Below are positions 36,300-47,460 of a stretch of 64,000 nt of DNA, piece by piece; position 1 is the stretch's first letter, and every line of letters begins with the position of its first letter. The position numbers and the translations under genes were made by a program. The notes beneath the pieces were generated by a model. The model did not search any database. It had not been told where the DNA came from and saw only the letters and a program-made list of their open reading frames with translations. This stretch comes from Gnetum montanum (Eukaryota; Streptophyta; Gnetopsida; Gnetales; Gnetaceae), in NCBI GenBank assembly GCA_015680685.1, contig MNCI01008572.1:863101-927100 (forward strand), in the 5' to 3' direction.

Positions 36300-38474
36300 A
36301 GATTTAACACATGGAGTGCCAAGTTGGTGATATTCAAGAAGATAATAATAATGGAAAGAAGTGTAGGCTATTGAGCCACTTTATCACACAAGTTGTTGAA
36401 CATAATAGCCATATGAATATATTTGATGGTAAGGGTACTATTGCCTTGGTGGTGGAATCCCTCACAACTATGGGTTTTTCCATTGGTGATAGTAATCCTA
36501 AGGTTGAGATGACATTCCACTTGGATAGTACTATTGTCAATAATTACCTTAAGGATAAGACAACCTCCTGGATGGTTGTATTTTAGCAAGCTTTTGATTT
36601 AAAGCATAGATTCCAAATTCTTGTAAGTATGAAAAAATTGGGCAACATCCCTTGGAATGGTCATATTAGCAAATGTCACATCCCTCATTATCTATGTCTG
36701 ATCTACAACCTCTTATATTGTTGTAGCCTTACCATTTTCATAATCACAATTCTTCACTGCATCCTTCTTCCTTTTCTTATCCTTGTTCTTACTTCCCTAC
36801 TTTATTTTCTCCTATATAATTTTAAGTGTTATTTGGAAGTTCTCATCTAGAGAATACCACATCTTTTCCACCGTGACTAATATTTTAGTGATAAATTTTG
36901 GATCAACAAGGTCTTTCTTTATACAATCTACTCCAATGGTGCTTTCTCCTATAGGTCATAGAAATATACTCCTTTTTTGTAGATGGAGTGATCTTTATTG
37001 TACTTCTTTGTACTTTTTCTTTTTTTTAATTCTCATTCTTTTTGTACTACCTAGTCAATAAGCCTTTATATCCTATGAATCCTTATTTCTAATAGTCTTC
37101 CTTGGGCATAGACCCCAAGAGTCTCTATATTCATCTTTCTAAGTTAATCTATGATATGGCAAAGCTACTCCCTTTGAGAGAAAACCCAAGGCCACATCAA
37201 GGGATTCATGATTACCTTATTTTCACCCTTGGATCTGCTTCCTCAAGTTGGACACCCTAGAGTATGTCTAATACTTCTCATTGAACAACTCTACCATCAT
37301 ACCCCATTTGTGAAAAGATTCTTTTTCCAAGAATTGGTACCAACTTTTAACTTTCTTTATGAGTATCCTGGGGAATAACATAAGCTTTTTCAATCATTTT
37401 CTATGTTCTACAAGGCATATGCATCATGGAAGGCTTGCAGATAATGTTGCAAATCAACATTATAATGTCCCTCAAATTTAGGAATATTGTTCATGTCAAG
37501 CTGTTTGGTCCAACTATCCATTTGATGCTTGATGGAAATGTGAATTTTTTTATGGATGTTTATCATACTCCTTGTAGAAAATAATGGTTTATCATAGATA
37601 TCTCATTCATTTTAGGCCCTATCATGGGCATGTCTCCTACAATGTGGCCTACTACACCTTCTTTCTTGATGATGCTCCTCTTCTTCTTATGTTTATCTAT
37701 GTATCCTTCTCCCATCTCTACGATGAGGTCTTCTATCATCTCCACTTTTCCTTAGATCATTTCCCTTTCATTTTTTATCACATTTCCTCTTGTTAGAGCT
37801 AGACAATGAAGAGGATGGTAAAGATGAAGATCTAGGAGAGTTATGTCAACTTGCTCTCCTTCTTTGGTTCCTTGGTTATTCTCTTGTTTGATGATTGGGA
37901 GAGCTTAGCCTTGAGATACCCCTGGTTCTAGATCCAACTCTCCTCTTATCTTAGTTACTTGCCAAGGTTGAATGTAGCCACTAATAAATCATGTTATATT
38001 TACCAAATGAAGGAGGACCTTAGCATTGAGATCACCCTGATGGATATTCAATGTCCTCCTTTTTTAATTGTGATGTTTGTGTCATCTAAAGGCTCTTGTC
38101 CTTGGAGGCTTCATGATAGACCTCCATGAATTTTTATTTTTGAAGTTGGACCTATGTAGGTTGATAATCTCTAAAGAGTTGATCTATCATTGTGTACTCT
38201 AGGGCTATTGCTTTAAGCTATAGCTTTGTCAATGCTACCATGAACATTAATGAAATGGCATAATCAGGTGACAACATAATGTTATCCTCTAGGTATCTCC
38301 ACCATAGTTACTCATCTTAGTGAAGGATAAAAATGAACTCAACATAGTATGGATTTGAATGAGTGTAGACAACCTTAAGTTATTGGGGTGCTTCATCAAC
38401 ATTTCTCCTTGTTCTATCATGTTGCATTGTAGAATCATCAATAGGTGGGGAATTAGCCCTATGAAAAAAAACAT
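36300..38474 (-). pseudogene. gag of element A
   Basis: Start placed at 38474 by alignment with the gag start of element B; the first codons are shifted out of frame. Landmarks: VVYTHSNPYYVEF near 38340, an Arg/Ser-rich region (37560-37860), the gag core (NIENDXKSLCYSP, about 37390-37430), and a zinc-knuckle remnant at 36637-36685 in which the Cys positions can be traced from nucleotide alignment with C. Many stops. The plus-strand frames at 36311-36586 and 37584-37796 are shadows. Confidence 0.7.
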
Positions 38475-38602
38475 CTTTTAGTTTATTCCTGTAGTATGCC
38501 ATGAATAAAATATTGTTATTTTTCTAATGGCAATTTGTTATGTTCCTACAACGATCTTTTTATGATGTAATTATCTAGAACACTTAGCACATACCAACAT
38601 GT

Positions 38603-38620
38603 TCCCCGGCAATGGTGCCA
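38603..38620 (-). other. primer binding site of element A (tRNA-Asp)
   Basis: Minus strand TGGCACCATTGCCGGGGA, two mismatches to the tRNA-Asp complement, both CpG-to-CpA changes. One base separates it from the LTR start at 38622. Confidence 0.85.
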
Positions 38621-38621
38621 A

Positions 38622-39459
38622 TGATAAATGGCAAGTATCCCCTACACCCGACCATATGAATCACAAGCATGTACACCTGATTTAGTTGAATTTTGTGGAA
38701 CCTTGTGTAGCTAGTATCCTAGATAATTATTGTGATGTGGCTAAGCATTGTCTTTCCAATCAGCACTTATGTTAGGTTAATGAGTATGGTTAAGTATGAT
38801 TAAGGTATAAGATGTTATTATTTTTATTTTTCTTTTTTATTATTTAAATATTTAAGTAATAAAGTGATGAAAATATTAATTTTTAACTAACTATGGAATC
38901 AAAAGTAATTCAAGCTATCCTAAATGAAGAGCATTTATTCCCACTTTCTATACCCATCCTGAACCTATATTAATGCTACTAGGTTACCAAGTGTTTACTA
39001 CAAACATTAATATATAATGTTCGAAGTGGTTGTACTCACACTACTATGGAATGAAATATTAATTTCTAAAGTGCAAGAAAGTAAAATGCAATTAAAGTAA
39101 AGTTCTTGGAGAATAAAATAAAATAAAATAAGTGTCAATCCAAGTGTTGCAATGGAAGGAATTAATCTAGATTTTATTGTCATTATGCAAAAGTGTCCAA
39201 GTACAACATGCATTCAAATAAAACTCTAGACAATCAACTCAATCCACACTACAAGCACTCAAAGGAAATTTTGGCTAAGTCATAAGAAATAAAACTACAA
39301 GAGCTTTGCTACATAAATGACCAAGGGTTTCATAAATGTGGATGATGTACGTGTTTCTATAGGCTTTGGGTGAATCAACATCAATACATATGCACCAACG
39401 CATCAAAGGATACATTGACAAGACTACGTCGATGAAGTTGATTGTCAATTGCTTCATCA
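38622..39459 (-). repeat. 5' LTR of element A
   Basis: 838 bp, tgataaatggcaagtatccc to ttgcttcatca; pair of 19991-20924. The flank at 39460 is ctagg, identical to the left flank of the 3' LTR. Confidence 0.85.
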
Positions 39460-39464
39460 CTAGG

Positions 39465-40718
39465 AAGAATGATCTCAATTCTAACAACAACATTTACGAA
39501 ATGATGGATACTAAAGCATAAATTACTTGTTATTCCTTTCCTTCAAATATTTCAACATCAATGCTTGAGCTTAAAATACCAAATCATTCAAGCTAGCAAT
39601 AGAAAGCTTTGGCGAAATACCAACTTTTATAAAAGAAAAAGATCTACTAGAAAATAACAGGCATAAATTGTCTAACAAATTTTCCATCATAATTAACCTT
39701 ATGTTGAGATTCTTTACCATTAATGTTAGGCTACTTTTTAATATAAGGTTTAATTTCTAAGTTAATAGTATTCTTGTCAAATAAGGAAAATTTTATATTA
39801 TGGACTATCTATTTGAACTAATCCATACTTCCTCTAGAAAAATATTCACATAAGTTTCTCTCTTATCTAGTTCTTCATTACTATTTGATCATTCTTATCA
39901 TTTATAGGAGCCTAATTTTTTGTATCTTCAACTTCATATCTTTTTCCTATCCTCAACTTCAACATGTTTTTGTTTTCTCAGCATTTCTTTTCTTGAGCAA
40001 AAAATAACAAGTATTAAACAAATGTCCTTCATGATGAAAAAAGTTGCAAAAAGTAGAAAAATTATAACATGTAATTGGTTGATTATAAGTATTCTTGCCT
40101 ACTTGTAATATCAATTCCTTTTTACATTTAAAAATATTATTTCAACCAAAAAACATCTACAAGAATCAAATGGTATGGAAATAGATTTTATATGCTTAAT
40201 GAGATTAAGAAGACTAATGATCTCTTGCTCAACTTTTTGAAAATCAATTGAACATTAAGAAACTCAAAAAAACATGAAATTATAGAATAGTCTGCAAATT
40301 CAACATCAAAATTTGGAATCCACTTACAAATCATTAACATTTCAAGCTTATGTATAAATGATCTTATATCTAGGGCACACTGCATTGATAAAGCATTGCA
40401 TAGCTTAAAAAGTAGGAAAAAATAAGAATAATACTTGGCATGAATGACTTCAATGTCATGGTTTTGCATCATATTACTTACCTGTGAAGTGAAACTTCAA
40501 TTATGATGAAGGTAACCCAAAATTTGAATAAACACATAGCATGATATAAAATCAACTATCAATAACTCATATACATCATAAGGGAGAACAAAATCAAATG
40601 TCTTAGTTGTATCAACATTAGAAGAAAAAGGCATTTCAAATTTTTGCTCATTAATTTTTAAATCTTTATTCTCAAAATTAACAAAAATTTTTGCATCAAT
40701 AGAACAAGCAGAAATTTT
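39465..40718 (-). pseudogene. older target sequence with a gag-like zinc-knuckle remnant
   Basis: This is the sequence into which A and E inserted. Minus-strand translation at 40002-40055 gives FCNFFHHEGHLFNTCYF, which resembles a decayed CCHC knuckle (second Cys changed to Phe). Frames at 40188-40472 and 40497-40718 are protein-like (EMLMICKWIPNFDVEF; FVLPYDVYELLIVDFISC) but unidentified. It may be an older retrotransposon gag. The left continuation ends at 19990. Confidence 0.35.
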
Positions 40719-40950
40719 GGCATAAGCAACAAGTACCCCCAATGCCCAACCATACAAATCACAAGTGTTCACATGTAATCCAGTTAAATTTTGTGGATGG
40801 GACTAGTGTGGTATCTAGATTGTTAAGCATTGATCGCAGGTCATTGTCTTCTCACTTGGACTAGTGGTAGTTTGGTCACGTATGGTTTATTCCAAAGTGA
40901 GGAATATGATTATTGATGTTGTGTAGCCATTAAACTAACTAAATGATAAT
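40719..40950 (-). repeat. 3' LTR of element E, left piece
   Basis: Aligns to 58741-58960 (ataagcaac-agtac...aaccatacaaatcacaag...taaactaact-aatgata). It is interrupted by element C; the other piece is 53132-53935. Confidence 0.8.
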
Positions 40951-41802
40951 TGATGAGTGGTGAAGTACCCCTATGCCCAGCCATATGAATACGAGCGTTC
41001 ACGTGCGATCTGATTGAACTTCAAGGATTAAGTGCTTATGTGCTTACACAGAACAAGGATGAGTTATGCAATTGTTGTCTTCTCAAGCTTACTTGTAAGG
41101 CTCAATAGTATGGTTAAGCAAACTCAAGGTATGTGATTTTTATTCTTTTATGTTTTATTTTCTTGATGCTTAGAAGAGAGGAATGAGGTAATTTAATAAC
41201 TAATTTGATTTAACTAGTTAACTATTCTCTAACTAGTCCTAACACCATCATCCATTCCCACTCTCTAGAAACATCTTGAACCAGTGTAACACTACTGGGA
41301 TTACCAAACGCTAGTCGTTACTGGGTTACCAAGTGTTCCCATGTATGCTCGAAGTGGTTGTGTTGAGTGTGCTAATTCATTGGTAATTGACAATTAATAA
41401 TTCTATGAAATAACATTAAGTAACTATTGAAAGTATTAAATAATAATAAATAACATGAAATGTAATAATTAAGCTATTCTGAATGTTGCAAGGTTTATCA
41501 CAAAGTTCATCTTTATTTCTGAACACAAGGTGTGCTCAGGTACACAATGCTCAAATACAGATCTATTCACTTTATGACTCTTACTGCGGGCACTCAAAAA
41601 TAATTCTAACTCTAGAATAGAAAAACTACAAGAATTCGACTAAGGGACTAAAAACTAATGCAAAACCAAGTGTCCCTATCTCTTATTTATAGGCAATGAG
41701 ATAGGTTCCGACATTGCATGTCCGATATTGCTTCAGCATCTATGATATTGTGTATCAAATATCGAGGGCCCAATATCGAGTGTCTAATATCGAGACTCAT
41801 CA
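40951..41802 (-). repeat. 3' LTR of element C
   Basis: tgatgagtggtgaagtaccc to gagactcatca. Minus-strand TATAAATA at 41684-41691; GATATT/ATATCG repeats at 41708-41798 between the TATA box and the LTR 5' end. The polypurine tract tacctccacaactaa follows at 41803. Confidence 0.9.
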
Positions 41803-42003
41803 TACCTCCACAACTAAATGAAAACTCATCCTTGAGTTCCTTACAAAATATTGGGAAGGTATGGAATTATTGACTAAATGACGACTAATGGTGACATGGA
41901 ATGACAAACTAAAAGTTCCCAGTGAACAAATTGACAAACGTATTACAACATTGGTGTTCATAACCATTGTGGTGAACACTATACATAGATGAAATCTAGA
42001 CCC

Positions 42004-42207
42004 TTATTTGACAGCTTGAAGAGAGAGAGAGAAAATAAAATGAGGCACATTGTTGCTGATGTCAAAAATGTGCACACCATTGTTCATCCATGGCCACATG
42101 ACCAAGCTTATTCCTTGCATAAATGCTCTTGCTCCAGTCCATCCTACGTACTCCCTCCTATCTAGCCCATTGTTCATGTAATTGCCATCTACACACAACA
42201 CAATCAC
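42004..42207 (-). pseudogene. small 3' ORF of element C, diverged
   Basis: A 67-codon frame, MIVLCVDGNYMNNGLD..., FMQGISLVMWPWMNNG, in the same place as the 3' ORFs of B (22684-23004) and D (61096-61287). It keeps the MQG block but has drifted over the rest, including LGIGSS. Function unknown. Confidence 0.35.
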
Positions 42208-42537
42208 GAATTAGCAAGGATAGATAAGATATAATGTAATTAATACCTTGCCTTCATATGAAGCACATTGGCTAGGTTGTGGGTATGGTAGATATTGGGT
42301 TAGAGGTTTTTAACTGATAACTATCAAAGGTGTAGGGGTAAGATAAGTAATGGAATGCAAAAATTTGTGATAGGAACCCCCACGACTAAGAGCAAACCTC
42401 TGGTAGTAATAGGAAAAGGAAGATAAGAGGAATATCAACAGTGAAGCTGATAAAAATGCATAAAAGGGTAGAGAAAAATGAATGCCATAGATGGGGTGAA
42501 ATGAGAAATAGTTTATTGCAAAAAATGTTTAAGGGAA
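42208..42537 (-). other. 3' region of element C, left of K
   Basis: Matches B 23005-23330. Contains the second polypurine-like motif (acccccacgactaag, about 42378). It continues at 44834 after K. Confidence 0.6.
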
Positions 42538-43892
42538 AGAACTGTTGGCGACCGTTTGGGACGCAACCGCCAACGAGTGTCCTCGAACAGGATTTAGGTG
42601 CCTGCTGGTCTCTGGCAACACCAAGGCCCAGATACCTCCAAATAAACTCAGTAGTTAATGTGAGTATGTGTGTGTGCTGTTGCGGCATGTGGTTGTATAA
42701 AATGTGACAATTGCGTTGTGTGTGAACTACGAATGACTTACTTTAAAGAGATTCAGCCAACTTTGCCAAGTACTGTCAGTTCTTGAAAATTTCCTATTTT
42801 GTTCAACTGCCTAGTCTACGCGGTCCTTATAATACCTACTTGTAACAAATAAAATTTTGCAAAAACATTTGAGCACAACTCCGCAATCTACTCCTAATTT
42901 TCCCCAGAGCCCCCCCCAGTTCCACAAGAAAACTAGAAATAGAGCAAGATTCGATGGAAATAAGCAGAAAAGAAAAGAAAGCAAATTTGTGTAGACCTCA
43001 AATATTTAGACAAGGTAAAATGACACGAGTAAACACTTCACAATAAAGCTATCCCAAATTCAATATCTACGAATTGTTCAAACTTCCAAGGATCAAACAA
43101 GCAATATCTTCAAGACAATCCTATTATGCTACCAAAAATTGCTGCGTAAGCTACCACGTACGAGACTCCATTTTGACTAGATAATAGATGTCAACGATTG
43201 CATTCAAACAGAACCTTTAAAAGACCTGACAATTTCTGATTGAAATACCACGAGAATTCACTTTAAAGATAAAAAGAAGCTATTCTGGTCCCATCAAAAT
43301 ACCAAAGATTTTCTGAACCCTCTCGACTACTGAATTGTTCAACGGCGTGACTACAAACAGAGGCTCTCTTACAACAATCCCAATAGCAGTTCCCACACGT
43401 TGCACAATAATGAAATTTACTACTAAAATGCTCTTTAAGGCTTTTAAACACAAGCGCTTCTATGGCAAAATTTTAATAGAAATTTCTATCAGGCAACAAG
43501 AACAGTAAAAGCAATCTAAAAATCCCAAAATTACTTGCCAAGGATGATACTATCTAAACCACTAGCGAAACAATTTAAACAAAAAAAAATGAAATGCATA
43601 ACTCACAGGACCATGACAAAGAGGCTGAAATCTTTATTCTAGCAAGCCATCTTACAAGCAATCGTTCACACTTTCTTCTTTACAAAATGCTCTTCTCCCA
43701 AGACTCAAAGTGTCTCCAAGTGAGAGCCCAAGTGCTAACTAGTAGCCTTCAAAGTATGATGTATGAGACCCCAAGTGTGATAATGAATTTCTTCCTTGAC
43801 CCTTGAAGCCTTTTTATAGGGTTCCAAGGTAGGTAGGGAAGTTACGTATTCAAAAATATCTCACCTAACTTCTCTCCCAAGTAACTTGGCCA

Positions 43893-43950
43893 ACCAATTA
43901 GGAGATTACTTGCCCAACAAGTTAGGAGGTTACTTGCCCAACAAGTTAGG
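43893..43950. repeat. 24-bp tandem repeat in K
   Basis: Two copies of ttaggag[a/g]ttacttgcccaa followed by caag, plus the start of a third (ttaggtaag). Confidence 0.7.
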
Positions 43951-44025
43951 TAAGTTACAACAATTTTGGGTGGTTGTAACCACCATAGAGATAAAAAAGC
44001 TACAATGGACAAGTGTCCTATTCCA

Positions 44026-44125
44026 TGGCCAAGTGTCTTTATTCAGTTGCCAAGTGTCTTCATGTAGTTGCCAAGTGTCTTCATGCAGTTGCCAAGTGTC
44101 TTCATTTAGTTGCCAAGTGTTCACC
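44026..44125. repeat. 21-bp minisatellite in K
   Basis: About five copies of agttgccaagtgtcttcatg plus one base. Because 21 is a multiple of three, the minus strand shows a spurious heptapeptide repeat (DTWQLHE). Further single copies of gacaagtg lie on both sides (44005-44260). Confidence 0.85.
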
Positions 44126-44833
44126 ATGGAGAGAAACAAGTTGCAGTTGACACGTGTCCCATTTAGTTGACAAGTGGCCATTGTGGAGATAAAGAGGTTG
44201 TAGTTGACAAGTGGCCTTTGTGGTGGTTATAACCACCATTTCAATTGACAAGTGTTCAATTCTCATAGGACTTTGAACAATTGTTGCATAAATTCCCTTT
44301 TTAAATCAATATTATATTTTATTGTTATTTATATCATAGTAGGAGAGATAATAACCATGGATTTGATGCATGGGTTGATATATAACTATATGTATGTGTA
44401 TACAATCGAATGCATAAGTGGAGTTGTACTCTCACATTTTAATTTGTGGCACCTCGAATGTAATCCCAGTTATATCAAGGCCGATTCCATAAATATCTTC
44501 TCTGCACTTTATTACAGAAAAAGTAACTAGAGCTACTCTATCATAAGCTAGAGAGATATCTAGAATTGATACACCATTTTCTTTTGACTCTAGATAAACC
44601 CTCATGCCAACATTCCCAATTGCAATGTCATTATCCCTTGATTTTCAAAACATTCAATTCAGCAACATTTTCATTTCTATTCCAACTTCATGGTTAATTA
44701 ACTGTTGCAGAATTCTTTACAAGAAAGACCATAATCCTCCTTGAATAGTTTCAGTTCATTAGGATTCTGTACCTCACCATTTGCAAATAAGTCCACCTGT
44801 TCCATGAAATGGTAAAAATGTGCCAACAAGAAC

Positions 44834-46020
44834 GTAACAATTGCACCAAAAAGGAATGCCAGTGGGTCCTCCCCAAAGTAGGCTCATGCGCTTTATGCCC
44901 TGACAAACCCACAAACCAAAGAGTCTGTAGGCTCTATGAATGACATATGGAGACAATAGTTAAGAAGTCACCCACAATAATTTACCAAATAATAACAATG
45001 CATCAACTAAGATATAGACGAATCATAAAACTGGCAATGAGGTGGAATATGGAAAGCAATACGAAAGCAGAAAAGAGAATAGAATGAAATCCCAAAATCA
45101 AGGTTATGTAAACTCCCTTGTGTAGTATGTGGTTAAGGTGACTTAATAAAATTCAGTTCAAATCCAGATTAAAACTAACCACATCCAGTGACCTCGCATC
45201 AACACACTTGACCAACATAGCCCCCTAAAGCAACAAGAATGCCTTCACAGAGCAACCACCATTCCAGAAGGAGAAGAATAGAGAAGCAAGAAGTGAGGAA
45301 GAGCCTTAGTTCGAGGGAACCTTCAGACATGGGTAACATGTCTTTCTAGTGCCATAACCAGTGCTTGTAGTCCATGTTCCTTTATTATGTTTAAGGGGTG
45401 TGCTCTGAATTCTCGCCAATTTTATTTTTTTTTTTACATGAGAACCACACCATGCAAAGACTTATTTGATTTAGTCAACTTCTTCGTATTGGTCAATAGC
45501 GGAATGGTGAAAAACCTATGAAAAACATCCAAGTACCCAAGAGAATAGCTAACACAAATGCATCGAATCCCCTTGAAGTCACATCCTTTTCAATCCATTT
45601 GAATCTTTCCTTGATTTGAAGAATATCAAGCCACCAATTCATTAATAGGTTTGCTTAGAGAAAGGGACAATACAGTTCCAAAACCAAAGGAGACCATAGA
45701 GTTGAATGGATGAATGGATTCCATGGACTCATTGCCTATTTTATCAAAAAAAAAACCATATCCTAGTATCAACATTGAAGGTCAAAGGTAAAATATTAGC
45801 AAGCAATACTATTATAGTGTAATCTACCATCATGAGCACTTATTATATGACAAATGAGAGTAAATCAAAACAAATGTAATAGAGAAAGAAATAGCAAAAA
45901 TGTTAATGATTGTGTAAAACAAAAATAAGTAAATATGAAAAATTTGTAATACAAAAATATGAAAAACAAAACAAACAAACAAAAAATAAAAGAAACTGAT
46001 GGCTTAGAATGACTAGCATT
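44834..46020 (-). other. 3' region of element C, right of K
   Basis: Non-coding, collinear with B 23330-24484 and D 61640-62836: gggtcctccccaaagtaggc (44863), acatgtctttctagtgccat (45339), accacaccatgcaaagactt (45444), A-rich aacaaaac repeats (45900-45995). Confidence 0.6.
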
Positions 46021-46025
46021 GGCGG

Positions 46026-46045
46026 CCCTCTCTCCCACAACTAAG
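46026..46045 (-). other. internal polypurine-like motif of element C
   Basis: cctctctcccacaactaag, at the end of pol. This is the C counterpart of the motif at 24485 (B) and 62838 (D). Confidence 0.55.
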
Positions 46046-46129
46046 TGAGAAGGAAGAGATCTGAAATAATGAGTAGGGTTGTCCATTAATAGAGGTAGTG
46101 TTAACATTGGCCATTTTGGGCTCATGGAA

Positions 46130-47330
46130 AGGTTTGGTTTGTTAGATGTTGATCAATAATTTCTTATTCAGGCTTTCAAGTTTATATATCATCATGGCCC
46201 CTGAAGGAAAAGTTTCATGAATGATATAAGGTCCTTCACATAGCATTTGAAATTTAGTTTGTTGTGCACATGTGTCGGATTCCAATAGAGAACCCTATCT
46301 CCTAGTTGGTATTTAACTTTTCTAATTTTCAGGTCATGACGTTGTTTGTTGAAGGCCTTGTGCAGTTCATTGGATGACAGGGTGGCTAATCAGTTCTCAT
46401 CTAGCAAGTTAAGATCCATTAACCATTCTTTTTGCACTAGATTGAGGCCAAGGTTAAGGTCACATGCTGTAGATAGTGTACTGAGCTCAGCTTAGATAGG
46501 AAGTGTTGGAAGTTTACCGTACACTAACTCATAGGGAGAGTAGCATATAGGGAGTTTCCATGTGGAGTGGTAGGCCCAAAGAGCATCATTCAATTTGGTG
46601 GTTCATTCTCACCTATATTTGATAATGGTTCATGTCAAAATTTTTGTTATTTCCCTATTGGTGACTTCAACTTGACCATTCACTTAAGGATGATATGGTG
46701 TAGTTAGTTTATGCTCGACTCCTAAGTGTTGCATCAACTTCCAAAACATTGCACCTGTAAAGTGTGTACCATTGTCAGAAATAAGTGCACGAGGCATGCC
46801 ACACCTGTTTATGATTTGTTATTGAACAAATCGTGCAGCGGTAGATGTTGTACAGTCAATAGCAGCAGCTACTTCTACCCACTTTATAAAATAGTCAATA
46901 GCAACAACAATGTATGCTTTTCCATTGGACATTGGTGTAAAAGGCCCCATAAAATCAATACCCCATATGTCAAAGGGTTCTAAGGGTTGAATCTATTGTT
47001 GTGGACCCTCCATTCTAGCAATCATTCCCCCATCGCATTGGCAATGCTCACAAGATTGGATGAAATGATGGGCATCCCAAAATAATGTAGGCCAATAATA
47101 TCCTACAAGAAAGATTTTAATGGATGTTCATCTCCTAGCATAATAACCCCCACAAGGGCCCTCATGAGCATCTTGGAGAATCCACAATTGATCTGTGTCA
47201 AGAAAACACCATCAAACCAAGCCATCGGAACATACCTTGTATAGGTGTCCATTGATTTCCACGAATTATTTAACTTGGTGCAGAAACTGTTGTTTCTTTC
47301 TAACATCCAGCTCTCATGATGCTTCTTGTG
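46130..47330 (-). pseudogene. integrase of element C, catalytic triad present
   Basis: DDE integrase. From the N-terminal side: an H2C2-like zinc region (HEGPCGGYYA near 47150, then FIQSCEHCQ near 47040-47065) and the core. First Asp in [11 protein letters not shown] (46945-46975), second Asp in ALISDNGTHF (46755-46785), Glu in QVEVTNREI (46660-46690). Then LNDALWAYHSTWK and a C-terminal GDRVLYWNP-type module near 46300. At least five in-frame stops interrupt it. The three catalytic residues remain readable, unlike in element A. Confidence 0.85.
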
Positions 47331-47460
47331 TGAGAAGATAAGTAAGAATGCTACTATACCAATTTATATTTGTGGATGATTGGTTGTTTATTACACCTAC
47401 AAAGAGGAGTTCATCAGGGAAGCGATTAGAAATTGGATATTCATCCTCTTTATTGTCCCA

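Larger units (their letters stand above)
19991..39459 (-). mobile_element. Element A: Athila/Tat-type Ty3/gypsy element with extra gene X and nested B
   Basis: LTRs at 19991-20924 and 38622-39459, with a perfect target duplication ctagg at 19986-19990 and 39460-39464, prove that this 19.5-kb interval is one insertion. Order on the minus strand is 5' LTR, tRNA-Asp primer site, gag, protease, RT-RNase H, integrase, 3' region, then gene remnant X (split by element B), polypurine tract and 3' LTR. All ORFs are heavily decayed. It appears to be the oldest of the five related elements. Confidence 0.85.
42543..44828 (-). mobile_element. Element K: probable 2.29-kb solo LTR inside element C
   Basis: Ends are perfect inverted TGTTGGC...GCCAACA and are flanked by agaac on both sides (42538-42542, 44829-44833), so this is a single integration unit. 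It contains no gag-pol, primer site or internal direct LTR pair, which suggests a solo LTR left by LTR-LTR recombination. A minus-strand CTATAAAAAGGC at about 43808-43820 is a good TATA box, giving the proposed orientation. It is richer in CpG than the surrounding elements and is probably recent. Open frames inside it (for example 43930-44181) follow the repeats and are not called genes. Confidence 0.75.

Noticed and set aside
36311-36586. 91-codon plus-strand ORF
   Set aside because: Antisense to the gag-protease linker of element A, whose minus-strand reading matches B and C.
38603-38620. a tRNA-Asp gene fragment (similar matches at the other primer sites)
   Set aside because: Only 18 nt match, exactly adjacent to LTR ends, so these are primer binding sites and not tRNA genes.
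40690-40720. gcatc as the target duplication of element E
   Set aside because: gcatc follows the E 5' LTR, but the nearest copy on the left is about 20 bp from the LTR start, so it is not a convincing duplication.
43930-44181. minus-strand ORF with DTWQLHE heptapeptide repeats, as a repeat protein
   Set aside because: The repeats come from a 21-bp minisatellite within an LTR, and the plus strand is equally open; no gene context.
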